Shown: positions 36,712 to 45,384 of the stretch, one piece after another | How positions within the stretch are numbered: the first letter of the stretch is position 1 | Layout of the letters: the number at the start of each line of letters is the position of its first letter | Source: Candidatus Abyssobacteria bacterium SURF_5 | GTDB taxonomy: Bacteria; Abyssobacteria; SURF-5 | DNA: 64,000 nt | Direction: 5' to 3' | Assembly: GCA_003598085.1 (NCBI GenBank) | Contig: QZKU01000045.1 | Location: 21,792 to 85,791 of the forward strand | Position numbers and translations under genes: made by a program | The notes under the pieces: model-generated | The model's database searches: none | Seen by the model: the letters and a program-made list of their open reading frames with translations, nothing else | Told to the model about the DNA's origin: nothing

Positions 36712-37983
36712 CTAGTTTTCTTTGTCCTGCAGCACCTCGGGGCATAACTCCAGGCTCTTCATCTCGTGCCCCATCGCCAGACATGAAATCCGCGCAATCG
36801 TGTAATAGAGGTCAAAAGAACAGTGCCCGCGATAACAAGCCAGTGCCTCGTCGAATTCATCCGCTTCCCTCAGGCACAATTTGGCGAACTTCGTGCCGGG
36901 TGAATTCAGGTTGTCGATCTCCGATTTGCTCTCGCTGTAACGGAAAAACCCCCCCAGCACCTGATCGCCGATCATATGAACCACCGGTTCCCCCGGCTGG
37001 CCGATGAAATAGTCGGAAGTGGGAATGCCCTCTTGAATAATGACTGAGCGGATATCGGCGCCGCTCTTCCCTCTCGACATCTTCTTGCGCTGGTTTCGGT
37101 TCAGGCTGAGCACCTGTTCCCCGGAAGCCACCGTGATAATACCCATGCCGTAAGTGCCCGCATTATCCTTTATAAAGATCACCGGCTCCCGATCAATTTC
37201 ATATTCCCGGTATTTCGCAACCACGGCTTCCCTGACGTGGTCCACCTTCTTCGCCACACGGTCCAATCCTTCACCTGTCTTGAAAAGAATATTGCTCTCG
37301 AATTCCGTCACCGGCGACAACAGCCATGGATCCACTGAAAGGATATCCGCAAATTCCTGAACCAGCGACATGTAGAATTGGGTGTGCTCCCATTTCGAGC
37401 GAATAAACCAGCCCATCTCCGCAGGAGGACTCACTGGCTGATCCAGATCGACCAGTTCCTGCGGTTTCCCATCCGAAAAATCGTTGTTAATAAGGATGAG
37501 CTCCGGGATGAATCCCTCCGATACCAGCGCGTTTGCCTCCCTGAATAGCCGGTGAATGTGGATCTTCTGACCCTCAACAGTCTCCAACTCAGTGACGGGA
37601 GGGGAAAATCGCGGGTCGGCCGTTGCGATAATGGCTTGAAATCCGGATTGCTCCACCAAAAACTTCAGCGAGTGAAGATTCTGTAAATAAAACTTGTTGC
37701 GAGTGTGACTCTCCGGATAAATCGCCACTCGTTCTATGTCCCCAAAATTCTGCTTGACATATTCCCGAAAAAGAGTTGCCCCCTTTTCGAGGAACGATCT
37801 ACACAAATTGTTGAAACCGGCGGGGAAAATATTGGCATCGATAGCGGATATCTTGAAACCGGCATCGCGCAGATCAACGGAACTGTAGATGGGAAAACAT
37901 ACTTTCTCGGCGTGCCGCTTTATCCAGACCTCCACAGAGGATCTTTTTTCCTTGAGTTTCTGTTCTATTCCTGATACATCCAC
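36712..37983 (-). CDS. gshA: Glutamate-cysteine ligase, T. ferrooxidans type
   Basis: First enzyme of glutathione synthesis: L-glutamate + L-cysteine + ATP to gamma-glutamylcysteine. 423 residues of the group seen first in Acidithiobacillus ferrooxidans, recognised by the N-terminal FPIYSSVDLRDAGFKISAIDANIFPAGFNN-type region (first 20: FPIYSSVDLRDAGFKISAID) and IFIKDNAGTYGMGI. Starts with GTG 37983; AAGGGAG 7 nt upstream. No gshB is nearby, so glutathione synthesis would need a second gene elsewhere, or the cell uses gamma-glutamylcysteine itself. Confidence 0.85.
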   Translation of the reverse strand: MDVSGIEQKLKEKRSSVEVWIKRHAEKVCFPIYSSVDLRDAGFKISAIDANIFPAGFNNLCRSFLEKGATLFREYVKQNFGDIERVAIYPESHTRNKFYLQNLHSLKFLVEQSGFQAIIATADPRFSPPVTELETVEGQKIHIHRLFREANALVSEGFIPELILINNDFSDGKPQELVDLDQPVSPPAEMGWFIRSKWEHTQFYMSLVQEFADILSVDPWLLSPVTEFESNILFKTGEGLDRVAKKVDHVREAVVAKYREYEIDREPVIFIKDNAGTYGMGIITVASGEQVLSLNRNQRKKMSRGKSGADIRSVIIQEGIPTSDYFIGQPGEPVVHMIGDQVLGGFFRYSESKSEIDNLNSPGTKFAKLCLREADEFDEALACYRGHCSFDLYYTIARISCLAMGHEMKSLELCPEVLQDKEN

Positions 37984-38017
37984 ACATTTTCTCCCTTACC
38001 AACCTTTGGGCAGTCAT

Positions 38018-38548
38018 TCAGAAAGACGACAAGCCGATATTGACAAGTTCCGCATGGAAAAGTTCCGGCTCAAGAGCATCCGGAAAATCTGCAACTCGCG
38101 CCGAAAATCTCCTCGTCGAGAATGGGTCGAGCGGCCTTGCCTCAAAACCATCCAACCGGCTATCGACGATCAACGGAATCTCCATGCAGGCTTCCCTGCC
38201 CTCGCGTGTCTTGAAATGGCATTTCAAGTCCGCTGTCTCAACAGCCGACGGGCCGGAATTTCTGACAACTCCGGTAATCTCCAGCTCCGCAATTCCCGCC
38301 GCATTCGTCAAAAACCTATCGTTTAACCGCTCGATCGTAAGAAATGTCTGACCGCCTCTTTTATCTCCGGCGGCAGCGCTCCATTGCGGGGCTCTCGCCG
38401 GGACGGATTGCCGAACGGCGTGAGCCATTAAAAAAAGAACGACCGCCAACGCGCCCGTGGCGGCGACCACTCCTATCACAAACCCGTTCTGCGTTGTCCT
38501 GAGGCCCTCTTGTTCCTGCCTCTCCTGTCCTGATTCCGTCTCCTGCAT
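38018..38548 (-). CDS. Uncharacterised membrane-anchored protein
   Basis: 176 residues with one N-terminal membrane helix (about 22-44, VIGVVAATGALAVVLFLMAHA) and a periplasmic beta-rich domain with an ITGVVRNSGPSAVETADLKC stretch typical of FxLYD/DUF3426-like folds. It lies 34 nt before gshA on the same strand, so it is likely cotranscribed. Function unknown. Confidence 0.7.
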   Translation of the reverse strand: MQETESGQERQEQEGLRTTQNGFVIGVVAATGALAVVLFLMAHAVRQSVPARAPQWSAAAGDKRGGQTFLTIERLNDRFLTNAAGIAELEITGVVRNSGPSAVETADLKCHFKTREGREACMEIPLIVDSRLDGFEARPLDPFSTRRFSARVADFPDALEPELFHAELVNIGLSSF

Positions 38549-38777
38549 ATCGCTGGCCCGGCTGGTTCGTCGTTCCTGGTTCTTCCGACAATCTTAACAC
38601 AAAGCCCAAAATACCGTCAATTAAACTTCGCCGCCACGCCCGGCGAGGTGACATGATCCCGCATTAAAGGCCGGCGCTTTATAAAAACCTCAAGTTCGGC
38701 TGAATAAGCGCCTTCCTCCTCCGTCTAATGCGTGAGAGCGGAGAATCCCGGTAAACCAAAAGAGGGAGGAGATTCAA

Positions 38778-39155
38778 ATGAAGAAACTGATTCTGGTTGT
38801 GACGCTGGCGCTCCTCATGATCGGTATGACAACCGCTTCAGCGCCTGCAAAAGACGAATTTGAAAGCGGCTTCAAAACAGAACTCGGAGCGATTGCAGCA
38901 CGATCCGCTGTCGGAGTAGGTGTCGGAGTATTCAATGGGATTTTCGGCGGGGGAGTTGCCTATAACGGTGTCTACGCCACGCCGGTTCCCGTCTATCGTC
39001 CCTATTACCAGGAAAGGATAGTCTACGCACCGCCGCCTCCACCTCCGCCCGTCTATTATCGGGTTGAACGACGCCACTATGTACCCTACGGCCCCCCAGG
39101 GCCGCCTCCGCGGCGGGTAGTGCATCATCACGAACACCACCACTACTACCATTGA
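38778..39155 (+). CDS. Secreted Pro/Tyr-rich protein with His-rich tail
   Basis: 125 residues. Signal peptide (about 1-24, cleavage near SAPA-KDE). Then a Gly/Val-rich hydrophobic stretch (about 45-62), Pro/Tyr runs (PPPPPPPVYY, PYGPPGPPPRR), and a C-terminus of nine His in the last 12 residues. Strong GGAGGAG ribosome binding site. A short inverted repeat (38673-38679/38706-38712, GGCGCTT...AAGCGCC) lies upstream. The tail looks metal-binding; the rest resembles surface/outer-membrane-associated repetitive proteins. Function unknown. Confidence 0.75.
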   Translation: MKKLILVVTLALLMIGMTTASAPAKDEFESGFKTELGAIAARSAVGVGVGVFNGIFGGGVAYNGVYATPVPVYRPYYQERIVYAPPPPPPPVYYRVERRHYVPYGPPGPPPRRVVHHHEHHHYYH

Positions 39156-39182
39156 ACAATCCGGCAGCTTCGTATCCAGGAT

Positions 39183-39211
39183 GCCGGAGCCCTCTTCCCG
39201 AGGGCTCCGGC
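39183..39211 (+). terminator. Stem-loop after the His-rich secreted protein gene
   Basis: 12-bp perfect stem GCCGGAGCCCTC with a 5-nt loop, starting 28 nt after the stop codon. There is no long T run (TGCTTCCTTGC follows), so termination may be partial or the hairpin may protect the mRNA. Confidence 0.6.
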
Positions 39212-39378
39212 TGCTTCCTTGCTCCTCTGCAAGAGAATTTCGACTATGTTTGTCGGAACAGCCTCCACTTGCGATGTCTTTCCCTTAAGATGACCGGAAT
39301 TTTGATCATCTTTCCCCCCTAACCACCTGGTCAGGATGCACCCCCATATTCCTCTATGCTTATCACAATCATTCCGTC

Positions 39379-39406
39379 GTGGGGGCGACTCGGCGAGTCG
39401 CCCGCC
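39379..39406. repeat. REP-like GGGGCG palindrome
   Basis: GTGGGGGCGACTCGGCGAGTCGCCC: arms GGGCGACTC/GAGTCGCCC. Same family as the three copies at 63658-63803. The rest of 39212-39622 shows no gene; several short frames there lack start signals. Confidence 0.6.
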
Positions 39407-39622
39407 GCAAACCAACTCCAGCGTGCCCAAAACAAGATCGCTCGCGCAAGGACGCAGAATCTGTTATGATGGAATCTGAGATAAGTTGCAGAATCCCTCG
39501 GAATAGCCGCCGCTTTAGACTGCCAGCAAAAATGATGTGCCCGGAACTAAAAGAGAATAGGGGAGGAAAAGGGTTTGGTTAGTCTGACTGCGTCCTTTCC
39601 AGGTCATTGAGGAGAAGAACGA

Positions 39623-40489
39623 GTGAAAACCCTGCTTATCGGAGCCGACGGACAACTCGGCAGTGACTTGAAGAAAGTCTATCCGCCGGATGAGCTGATT
39701 CCGCTTAACCGGCCTGATCTCGATATCTGCGATTATGCGGCCGTCGATGACATCCTGGCCGAGCACCAGCCCCATATCGTCATTAACACAGCCGCATACC
39801 ATCGCGTAGATGAATGTGAGCAATATCCCGACCGCGCTCTGCAGGTCAACGCGCTGGCCATCCGCAATCTTTCCCTTGCCTGCAGCAAAGTCGGCGCCGT
39901 CCTCGTCCATTTCAGCACCGACTATGTCTTCGATGGCGAGTCCGACCGGCCCTACACCGAGCAGGACGCGCCTCGCCCGCTGAGCGCCTATGCCATCTCA
40001 AAAGTCGCGGGCGAATTTTTCATTCGTTCGCTATTCGACAAATATTTCCTTATTCGCGTGTGCGGGCTTTTCGGCATTGCGGGCAGTAGGGGAAAGGGAA
40101 CGAACTTTATTGAAACCATGCTCAAACTGGCGCGTGAGGGCAAGAAGATAAAAGTGGTCGACGACCAAGTGCTGACGCCGACGTATACGCGCGCGCTCGC
40201 CCCTCGCATCAAGGCCCTCATTGAAACCGGGCGCTTCGGTCTCTATCATATGACGTGCGAAGGACGGTGCTCATGGTATGAATTCGCTCGCGCCGTCTTC
40301 GATCTTGCCGGCGTCAACGCCGACCTCGCGCCCACTGCTTCGGATCAGTACTATACTCCCGCCAGGCGGCCGCGCTTCTCCGTCCTCGAAAATGAGAAAC
40401 TCAAGCGATTGCCTTCCATCCCGCCGATGCCCCATTGGAAAGATGCGCTCGCCGACTACCTCGAAGAGCGAAAGCACACCCGCCGCTGA
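39623..40489 (+). CDS. rfbD: dTDP-4-dehydrorhamnose reductase (RmlD-like)
   Basis: 288-residue extended SDR with Rossmann GADGQLGSDL, catalytic Tyr/Lys in YAISKVAGE and substrate-binding RVCGLFG. It makes dTDP-L-rhamnose from the 4-keto sugar. Starts with GTG 39623, with GAGGAG upstream. The other rhamnose genes (rmlABC) are not in the window, so a related NDP-sugar reductase is also possible. Confidence 0.85.
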   Translation: MKTLLIGADGQLGSDLKKVYPPDELIPLNRPDLDICDYAAVDDILAEHQPHIVINTAAYHRVDECEQYPDRALQVNALAIRNLSLACSKVGAVLVHFSTDYVFDGESDRPYTEQDAPRPLSAYAISKVAGEFFIRSLFDKYFLIRVCGLFGIAGSRGKGTNFIETMLKLAREGKKIKVVDDQVLTPTYTRALAPRIKALIETGRFGLYHMTCEGRCSWYEFARAVFDLAGVNADLAPTASDQYYTPARRPRFSVLENEKLKRLPSIPPMPHWKDALADYLEERKHTRR

Positions 40490-40651
40490 TCGCGTTGAAA
40501 CAGCCGTTGGCGGCAATAACCGAATGGTTTGTCACCCGCGAAACCTGCCCTCCGCTTTTCGACGGAGCGGGAATTCATCTTCAGACTTTTGCTGCCCGTA
40601 ACCCTTGCCTGTCCGGGTTCGAATATGTAAAGGACTATCAGGCGCCGCTTT

Positions 40652-41200
40652 CTAGGGGCGTTCCCTGTAGTGACTGATAAATTGCTCGTAGGCTGGCAGC
40701 GCCCGGTTGAGCCCATCCTCAGTCTTCGAGCTAACCGTGAAAATCAAAAAAAAGTCTCCCTCTTCCCCATATGACACGCGCTCCCAGTTCCCGCTGTTCC
40801 CCGGAATGAACGCAAATGATCTCAGATCCTGTCCGTCTCCTGTCGTTTGCGAAGCAACTCGTGTAATAATGATAGACGGATCCGTCGAAAGAAATTTCTC
40901 CTTATCGTTCTCTATCAGCATCTCCATGGATGCGATATCGGGAATTCTCGGTTTGTAAAGAGCGTTTGCGTATATAACCGCCTCCGCATTAACAAAACTG
41001 TAACCGTTCGGGGCCTGTGCATTTACCTTATACGTCAAGCAGGAGTCTCGGTCCTGGTGCCACCCGTTCACAGCCGGTAATTTCGGCCACCAGAAGAGAC
41101 ACATGCCCTCGTCGCATGGCACAGCCACCTTTTCTATTTCAGCAAACGCCGGCGTTGACAGAACCAATAAGGCAAGAACTAAACTGGTAAGCGTTCTCAT
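40652..41200 (-). CDS. Exported protein of unknown function
   Basis: 182 residues from ATG 41200, preceded by AAAGGGG. Signal peptide (about 1-20, TPAFA cleavage) and a soluble domain with a Cys pair (CDEGMCLFWWPKLP). No membrane helix or family recognised. Probably periplasmic. Confidence 0.75.
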   Translation of the reverse strand: MRTLTSLVLALLVLSTPAFAEIEKVAVPCDEGMCLFWWPKLPAVNGWHQDRDSCLTYKVNAQAPNGYSFVNAEAVIYANALYKPRIPDIASMEMLIENDKEKFLSTDPSIIITRVASQTTGDGQDLRSFAFIPGNSGNWERVSYGEEGDFFLIFTVSSKTEDGLNRALPAYEQFISHYRERP

Positions 41201-41459
41201 CTTTTTCCCCTTTGCGATCTGGATAATTGACTGCACCTGCACATCATACCGCCTCCCGGCACGAAAAGAGCAAAGAATATGCCATTTGCACGTCTGCTCA
41301 CCGCTTAACATCTATTTGTCCCAGTTCGCCTCCCCCAACGCCGGGGGATGAAATCTCCAGAAATTACTTGTACACGACCCTGTTTTCCAGTATAATATGT
41401 ATAGTTATCCTCTTGTAGGCACCGGATTCCCACACTGAGTTCCCGATTAGGAACCTTCC

Positions 41460-42992
41460 ATGCATGTTTTTCTCGCGTATATCCGCGACGACAATTTTTA
41501 TCACCTGCTCCCTGAAAAAATCAGGCGCCGCACGCCGGATAATGGTCGCGTTAAAGTCATGGCTTTCCCGCCGCTTGGAATACAAACGCTTGCTCCCGTT
41601 TTGCGGAGGCATGGACACCGTGTCCAGATGTTCGATTCCTGCCACCCGCAGATGAAAGCGGCTGATATCGCGCAGGCGGCCAGAAAAAATCGGCCGGACC
41701 TGATTGCACTATCCAGTCTCTCTACCACCACGTATCCGGCTGTCAAGGCGACGGCGAATCGACTAAAGATCGAAGCACCCGACATTCCCATTATCCTCGG
41801 CGGTGTCTTCCCATCAATGAATCCTGTCCACATATTACGGGATTGCCCGGATATCGATTGCATCGGAGTAGGCGAGGGGGAGGAGCTTCTGCCGGAATAT
41901 TTGGACCATCTTGCTGACCCCGGCGCGGTCGCCGGCCTCGTATGGCGAAAGAACGGGGACATTATCCAAAATGATCGCCGCCCGCTTATACAGGATCTGG
42001 ACCGTTTCCCGTATCCGGACCGCTCGAGTCTGCCCATCGATTATGTCGAATCCTTGCCAATGGATGTGCCTGCAGTCCTTTCACTCGACAGGTTCTGCAC
42101 GATGCAAACCTCGCGCGGCTGCCCCTACAACTGCAGCTACTGTAATATCTCCGTCCTCTTCGGCGGAAAATGGCGCCACCGGTCAGCGGAACACGTGCTG
42201 GGAGAAATGCAGGAACTCAGTGATCAGGGCTATCGTTCCATCTACTTTACCGATGACCATTTCCTCCTGAACCGCAAACGAATCAATGCGATCTGCACCG
42301 GCATCATCAATCGCAACCTCAAGTTTCATTGGGGTTGCGAAGGGCGCGTCGATTCCGTCGCGATCGATCAATTCCCCATCATGAAGAAAGCCGGCTGCTT
42401 CGCGCTCAGCTTCGGAATCGAGTCCGGCACGCAGAAGGTGCTTGATCTACTCAATAAGAAGCAGTCTCTCGATGAGATAGAGCATGCAGTCAAGCAGGCG
42501 AAACGCAGTGGCATCTCGAGAATCCACGGCTTTTTCCTGATTGGTTCGCCCAACGAGACCGAGCCGGACGTAATGGCAAGTTTCCGCTTCGCGGCTAAGC
42601 TGCAGATCGACACCTTCAATTTTAATCGTCTATGCGTCTATCGGGGGACACCCCTATGGAAAGAATACGTCGGGCGTGGAATTATCGATGACGATGCGGA
42701 TTGGTCCAAGTGGTTCAAGTGTTCCGATATTGACCCCACTGTTCTCCCGAGCGAGGCGCTCAACAGTATGCGCATGAAAGGCTACTTATACCTCTTCGTT
42801 CGCCGTATATTTTGCCGGCCGATCCAGACAATGAAACTGGTGCGCGCCTTCAGTCGAAATATGGAATGGTCCGATATCTTCCGCTTGCTCGCCAGCCCTT
42901 TCAAAAAGAGAACCATGTTTCATAAGCCCGACCTCCCGGAAAAAATGATTGCGCTCGGAATTGACCAGCCGATACGAGAACATCTGAATTGA
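41460..42992 (+). CDS. B12-binding domain/radical SAM protein
   Basis: 510 residues. The N-terminal cobalamin-binding Rossmann domain (about 1-150) has the class-B layout (FDSCHPQ, LSSLSTTTYPAV, GGVFPSMNP, GVGEGEELL). The radical SAM core has CPYNCSYCN (CxxxCxxC, about residue 222). A C-terminal helical region follows. Class-B B12/SAM enzymes methylate unactivated carbons or rearrange lipids, tetrapyrroles or antibiotics. No pathway genes flank it; rhamnose and glycosyl/TPR genes nearby hint at an envelope product. Substrate unknown. Confidence 0.88.
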   Translation: MHVFLAYIRDDNFYHLLPEKIRRRTPDNGRVKVMAFPPLGIQTLAPVLRRHGHRVQMFDSCHPQMKAADIAQAARKNRPDLIALSSLSTTTYPAVKATANRLKIEAPDIPIILGGVFPSMNPVHILRDCPDIDCIGVGEGEELLPEYLDHLADPGAVAGLVWRKNGDIIQNDRRPLIQDLDRFPYPDRSSLPIDYVESLPMDVPAVLSLDRFCTMQTSRGCPYNCSYCNISVLFGGKWRHRSAEHVLGEMQELSDQGYRSIYFTDDHFLLNRKRINAICTGIINRNLKFHWGCEGRVDSVAIDQFPIMKKAGCFALSFGIESGTQKVLDLLNKKQSLDEIEHAVKQAKRSGISRIHGFFLIGSPNETEPDVMASFRFAAKLQIDTFNFNRLCVYRGTPLWKEYVGRGIIDDDADWSKWFKCSDIDPTVLPSEALNSMRMKGYLYLFVRRIFCRPIQTMKLVRAFSRNMEWSDIFRLLASPFKKRTMFHKPDLPEKMIALGIDQPIREHLN

Positions 42993-43102
42993 GAGAAGTC
43001 TCTCATTCCGCCGGTCGCCTGACGTGTTGCGCCTCAGCCGCACCGCATTTCCCTCCGGCAGGTATGCTATAATAGCTTGACAGCGAGTGGTCGCTGATAT
43101 CG

Positions 43103-45259
43103 ATGCTTTTCCCTTTGTTTATGAAGGCGCGGAAGTACCAATCTAAAAACCATTTCAAACAGGCGCTACCCTTCATCATCCTGGCGGTCCTCGTCATTAC
43201 CGCTTACGCCGGAATGCTGAGGGCCGGGTTTGTCTATGATGATCACACACAGCTTGAAGAAAACGTCGCACTTCGCAACCTGAAGAATATCCCCACCTTC
43301 TTCACCGATCCAGCCCGAACCTCGGGCTCAATGATTTTCGAGGAGATTTATCGCCCCCTGCGAGCGACTGTCTTCGCAATCGGATATCAGGTGTGGGGAC
43401 TGAATCCCGCCGGGTTTCATGCCGTAAACATCTTTCTCCATTTACTGAACACGTTGCTGATCTTAGTACTTCTGCGGAGACTGATTCAATCGGAATCGGC
43501 TGCGTTCGCGGCCGCGCTGCTCTTTGCGGCGCATCCGGCGCTCACCGAAAATGTGTGCTGGGTGTGCAGCAGCTCCGACCTGCTGTGCATGTTGTTCTTC
43601 CTGATCGGCCTCGTCGCTTTCTTTCGATTTCGTGAAGAAGCGGGAACAAAGCGAAAGGTGTTTTACGCGCTCGCCCTGGTCGGCCTGCTACTTGCTCTTC
43701 TCGCCAAGGAGATGGGGGTGACCTTCGCGGCCGCCGTAGTCGTGATCGATCTGTGGCGCGAGGGGTGGCGTAAGCAGACTTTGCGCCGCTGGATCGAGTA
43801 CGCTCCCCTGTGGCTGATTACGCTTTGTTACCTCGTATTCCGCGCTACCGTCATGAGTCAATTCGCCCAAAGAGAAGCCTGGGGCGCAACACCATGGGCG
43901 ACCGCAGGCATTATGGCGCGCGGAATAAAATACTACATCCGGCTGCTCCTGTATCCATTTGATCTCACCATCATTCCCGGGGTCAGAATCGACATCCCAC
44001 TGACAAGTGTCGAGACGCTTTTCTCAATCGCGCTCGTCGCAGGCCTCCTGGTCTTCGCCATTTCCTTTCGGCGCCGATTCCCCGTCGCCACGCTCGGCAT
44101 TATCCTCTTCTTCGTCCTGCTGCTGCCGGTCTCGAACATCATCCCGATCAAGGCGGTCGTCGGCGACAGGTTCATTTACATTCCCGCCCTCGGCTTTGTC
44201 ATAGTAGCTGGCGCTTTTTTTGGAAGACTGGAATCCATCTGCGGCGGATCGAGGGGACGCGCGGCCCTGGCGGCTGCGGGTTTGATCATTGTAGTATTCC
44301 TTCTCTCCCTCAACACGATCGTGAGGACTGTCGATTGGCGCGATGATTTCTCCTTGTATAAAGCCGCAGTTGATGTCAATCCGCGGCATCCGCGTCCCAG
44401 AGAAATGCTTGCCAAGGCGTACTTCATGCAAGGAGATTTTGAGGCGGCGCGAGAGAACAGCTTGGAAGCGCTCCGGGCGAATCCTTATACCGTTGATGCC
44501 CATACTCTGCTCGGAACTGTTTACCTCCAGCAGGGACTGCTGCGGCCGGCGGAACAGGAATTCAAGATCGCGCTCGAGCTGGAACCCGCCGCCGGCGACG
44601 CCAGGACAAACCTTGGAATCGTTTATAAGGAGCAGGGCAGACTTGACGAGGCGCTGGCGCAATTCGAGCTCGCGCGCCGGCACAGCCCAATGGTTTCCGA
44701 GATACTCAATAACATCGGCAGTGTTCTGCTGACGAAAAAAGATACCGCCGCCGCTACGGAATATCTCTACAAGGCCCTTGAGGTAAAACCGGATAACTGG
44801 GAAGCCGCCTGCAACCTCACCTTTGCCCTCATCTCATTGCAAAAATATGCCGATGCCGTTCAGGTGGCCCGTGCATCGCTCGCCTATTACCCGGACGAAC
44901 CCGAACTGCTGGCGCTTCTCGGACGGGCCTACTCCGCCCAAGGCGACCTTCAACGCGCCGCCCAAGCGTTTGCCCTCGCTCTCAGCAGAAATCCGGCCGA
45001 TGCCCAAACCGCGCTATTCCTCGCAGAACTGTACATGAAGTCGAAGCACTATGATCGCGCCGCCGATATCTATTGCCGCATGTCGGACCGATTTCCCACA
45101 GATGTCCGATTTCATGTCCTCTCGGCTTCAGCCCTGGAACGAGCCGGACGCCTCGAAGCGGCCCTCGAGCGGTTGGAAAAGGCCGCCGCCCTCGCTCCCG
45201 GCGACCAGGCCCTTCAGCAAAAACTCGCTGCATTGAGACAGCAAGCCCGACACCAATAA
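43103..45259 (+). CDS. Multi-pass membrane protein with C-terminal TPR repeats (TMTC-like)
   Basis: 718 residues. The first about 410 hold 9-11 membrane helices with a GT-C-type periplasmic motif after helix 1 (FVYDDHTQLEEN). The remaining about 300 are at least seven TPR repeats (for example AYFMQGDFEAARENSLEAL, VYKEQGRLDEALAQFELA). The family resembles eukaryotic TMTC O-mannosyltransferases. A protein or polysaccharide glycosyltransferase or lipid-sugar polymerase is plausible but not shown. It ends convergently with the cupredoxin gene. Confidence 0.82.
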   Translation: MLFPLFMKARKYQSKNHFKQALPFIILAVLVITAYAGMLRAGFVYDDHTQLEENVALRNLKNIPTFFTDPARTSGSMIFEEIYRPLRATVFAIGYQVWGLNPAGFHAVNIFLHLLNTLLILVLLRRLIQSESAAFAAALLFAAHPALTENVCWVCSSSDLLCMLFFLIGLVAFFRFREEAGTKRKVFYALALVGLLLALLAKEMGVTFAAAVVVIDLWREGWRKQTLRRWIEYAPLWLITLCYLVFRATVMSQFAQREAWGATPWATAGIMARGIKYYIRLLLYPFDLTIIPGVRIDIPLTSVETLFSIALVAGLLVFAISFRRRFPVATLGIILFFVLLLPVSNIIPIKAVVGDRFIYIPALGFVIVAGAFFGRLESICGGSRGRAALAAAGLIIVVFLLSLNTIVRTVDWRDDFSLYKAAVDVNPRHPRPREMLAKAYFMQGDFEAARENSLEALRANPYTVDAHTLLGTVYLQQGLLRPAEQEFKIALELEPAAGDARTNLGIVYKEQGRLDEALAQFELARRHSPMVSEILNNIGSVLLTKKDTAAATEYLYKALEVKPDNWEAACNLTFALISLQKYADAVQVARASLAYYPDEPELLALLGRAYSAQGDLQRAAQAFALALSRNPADAQTALFLAELYMKSKHYDRAADIYCRMSDRFPTDVRFHVLSASALERAGRLEAALERLEKAAALAPGDQALQQKLAALRQQARHQ

Positions 45260-45283
45260 TTATTGTCAATTTCTCCGACGATG

Positions 45284-45352
45284 GCGATGGGGACTGTCCC
45301 AGAATTACGGGCCGTGTCTTTTAGGCCGTAGATTCGGGGCTGTCCCCATCGC
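45284..45352. repeat. Large imperfect palindrome between convergent genes
   Basis: Outer arms GCGATGGGGAC / GTCCCCATCGC (11 bp) and an inner GGCC pairing around 45310-45330. It resembles GGGGACTGTCCCC-type REP elements. It may end transcription from both sides. Confidence 0.6.
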
Positions 45353-45384
45353 AACGAAGCGCGCAAACCAACCGCTGGAAAATC

